Shown: one piece after another, positions 5,030-5,733 of the stretch
How the letters are laid out: the number at the start of each line of letters is the position of its first letter
Position numbering within the stretch: position 1 is the stretch's first letter
Assembly: GCA_029050995.1 (NCBI GenBank)
Contig: JAIDLO010000068.1
Coordinates: 1-5,733, forward strand
Direction of reading: 5' to 3'
DNA: 5,733 nt
DNA from: Eubacterium sp.
GTDB taxonomy: Bacteria > Bacillota > Clostridia > Oscillospirales > Acutalibacteraceae
Translations under genes and position numbers: made by a program
Notes under the pieces: generated by a model
The model's input: the letters and a program-made list of their open reading frames with translations, nothing else
What the model was told of the DNA's origin: nothing
Database searches by the model: none

Positions 5030-5701
5030 TTAAATAACGATACCGCCGTTTACACCAAGTATCTGCCCTGTAATATAGCTGTTTTCCGCAAGAAACAGGA
5101 TTGCAGAAGCAACCTCTTCAGCCGAGCCGAGGCGTTCAAGCGGAACTTCCTCAGCAAGCTCTTCCTTGCTGAACGCATTATTCATTCTTGTATCTATAAT
5201 ACCGGGAGAAACGCAGTTTACTGTTATACCGCTTGGTGCAAGCTCCTTTGCAAGAGCCTTTGTTAAGCCAATAACGCCTGCTTTGCTCATAGAATAAAGC
5301 GTTTCGCAGGAAGCGCCAACCTCACCCCACATAGAAGAAACATTGATAATCGCACCGCTGTGCTTTTTTATCATCTTCATGGCGGCAAGCTTACTGCAGA
5401 AATATACTGCTTTTGAATTGATATTCATAATGCTTTCATAATCTGCAGGAGTTACATCATTTATCATTTTAATAAGGCTTACGCCAGCATTATTTACAAG
5501 AACATCGAGATCGGAAAGCTCAGCAAACAGATTTTCAATATCACGCATATTGCTTAAATCACATTTAACAGCAGTAACGCCGTCAAAATCAGGCGCCGTT
5601 TTATGATATGTAATATAAACATCATAGCCTTTTTCTTTAAACAACAGTGCGGCTGCTTTGCCGATTCCCGTTGCACCGCCTGTTATAAGTACCTTTTTCA
5701 T
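5030..5701 (-). CDS. SDR-family NAD(P)-dependent oxidoreductase (FabG-like; possible EF-P 5-aminopentanone reductase)
   Basis: This is a cytoplasmic short-chain dehydrogenase/reductase of 223 residues from the ATG at 5701. An AGGTGAT 3 nt before that ATG supports it. The in-frame ATG at 5719 has no such site. The Rossmann cofactor motif is TGGATGIG (7-14), followed by D48-L49 and NNAG (70-73). The catalytic tetrad is N95, S123 (NVSS), Y136 and K140 (YSMSK), spaced as in FabG. PG at 166-167 and the C-terminal VNGG (217-220) are also typical. The protein is about 20 residues shorter than FabG (244), with the loss between beta-2 (YITYH) and D48, where helix C is normally found. The stretch SSMWG-x-x-GASCE at 122-133 recalls the YmfI group, which reduces the 5-aminopentanone group on elongation factor P. 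That is recognition from memory, not proof. A general 3-oxoacyl reductase or sugar or alcohol dehydrogenase role remains possible. The upstream context lies outside the window. Confidence 0.94.
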   Translation of the reverse strand: MKKVLITGGATGIGKAAALLFKEKGYDVYITYHKTAPDFDGVTAVKCDLSNMRDIENLFAELSDLDVLVNNAGVSLIKMINDVTPADYESIMNINSKAVYFCSKLAAMKMIKKHSGAIINVSSMWGEVGASCETLYSMSKAGVIGLTKALAKELAPSGITVNCVSPGIIDTRMNNAFSKEELAEEVPLERLGSAEEVASAILFLAENSYITGQILGVNGGIVI

Positions 5702-5704
5702 ATT

Positions 5705-5726
5705 ATCACCTTTACTCATTCTAACA
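5705..5726 (-). promoter_or_regulatory. Ribosome-binding site and possible extended -10 of the reductase gene
   Basis: The minus strand reads AAAGGTGAT at 5713-5705, a good match to the 16S 3' end, just before ATG 5701. Upstream, TGTTAGAAT (5726-5718) fits an extended -10 (TGnTAnnnT). A start near 5711 would leave only a very short leader and cut into the SD, so the promoter part is weak, and the -35 region is beyond the window. The SD part is reliable and decides the start. Confidence 0.5.
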
Positions 5727-5733
5727 TATAAGG

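Noticed and set aside
4801..5037. Plus-strand 78-codon frame, Pro-rich
   Set aside because: It is antisense to the Cys/Gly-rich small gene and crosses its promoter and a palindrome. The Pro richness arises from the reverse complement of Gly codons.
5000..5266. Plus-strand 88-codon frame
   Set aside because: It starts in a palindromic repeat, has no ribosome-binding site and lies opposite the conserved end of the reductase.
5702..5719. Six-residue longer start of the reductase at 5719
   Set aside because: It has no Shine-Dalgarno. The AGGTGAT lies inside this extension, directly before the ATG at 5701, and the beta-1 strand KKVLITGG starts there as in other SDRs.

Overview
The window looks like chromosomal DNA of a low-GC, Gram-positive gut anaerobe of the Clostridia (Ruminococcus, Eubacterium or Oscillospiraceae type). 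The clues are the AT-rich codon use, the strong AGGAGG and AGGTGAT ribosome-binding sites, a BspA-like leucine-rich-repeat surface protein with Cys-rich, Ig-like and fibronectin type III modules, and short GC-rich palindromes between genes that end in CCCTACGAT. The genus assignment is an inference from these features.

Layout: (1) 116-3808 (+) is a 1230-residue secreted BspA-like protein. It has a signal peptide, about 25 LRR_5-type repeats, eight roughly 40-residue CxxC modules, an Ig-like domain and a C-terminal Fn3-like domain. It has its own terminator and is probably monocistronic. (2) 3809-3983 holds that terminator, two palindromes and a promoter with the stretched 19-bp spacer typical of MerR-controlled genes. 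(3) 3984-4709 (+) is a MerR regulator of the TipA type, with an N-terminal winged helix and a C-terminal TipAS drug-recognition domain. It also carries a well-placed internal Shine-Dalgarno/ATG that could produce the sensor domain alone. (4) 4716-4771 is a symmetric, probably bidirectional terminator between convergent genes. (5) 4770-4904 (-) is a 44-codon gene for a Cys/Gly/Asn-rich protein with a short hydrophobic core. It is easily missed because of its size. (6) 4905-5029 holds its candidate promoter and a second palindrome. (7) 5030-5701 (-) is a compact short-chain dehydrogenase/reductase, FabG-like, with features that recall the EF-P 5-aminopentanone reductase (YmfI) group.

The genes do not form one obvious pathway. 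The LRR protein is a cell-surface or secreted adhesin-like protein. The MerR-TipAS protein probably senses a hydrophobic drug or peptide and controls its own promoter. The small Cys-rich protein and the reductase lie in the same direction 125 bp apart and may be separate transcripts. The points most worth a second look are the internal TipAS-like start, the unlisted Cys-rich micro-protein and the multi-module secreted Cys-rich region that has no recognisable wall anchor. No complete new defence or mobile system, CRISPR array, rRNA or tRNA is visible.
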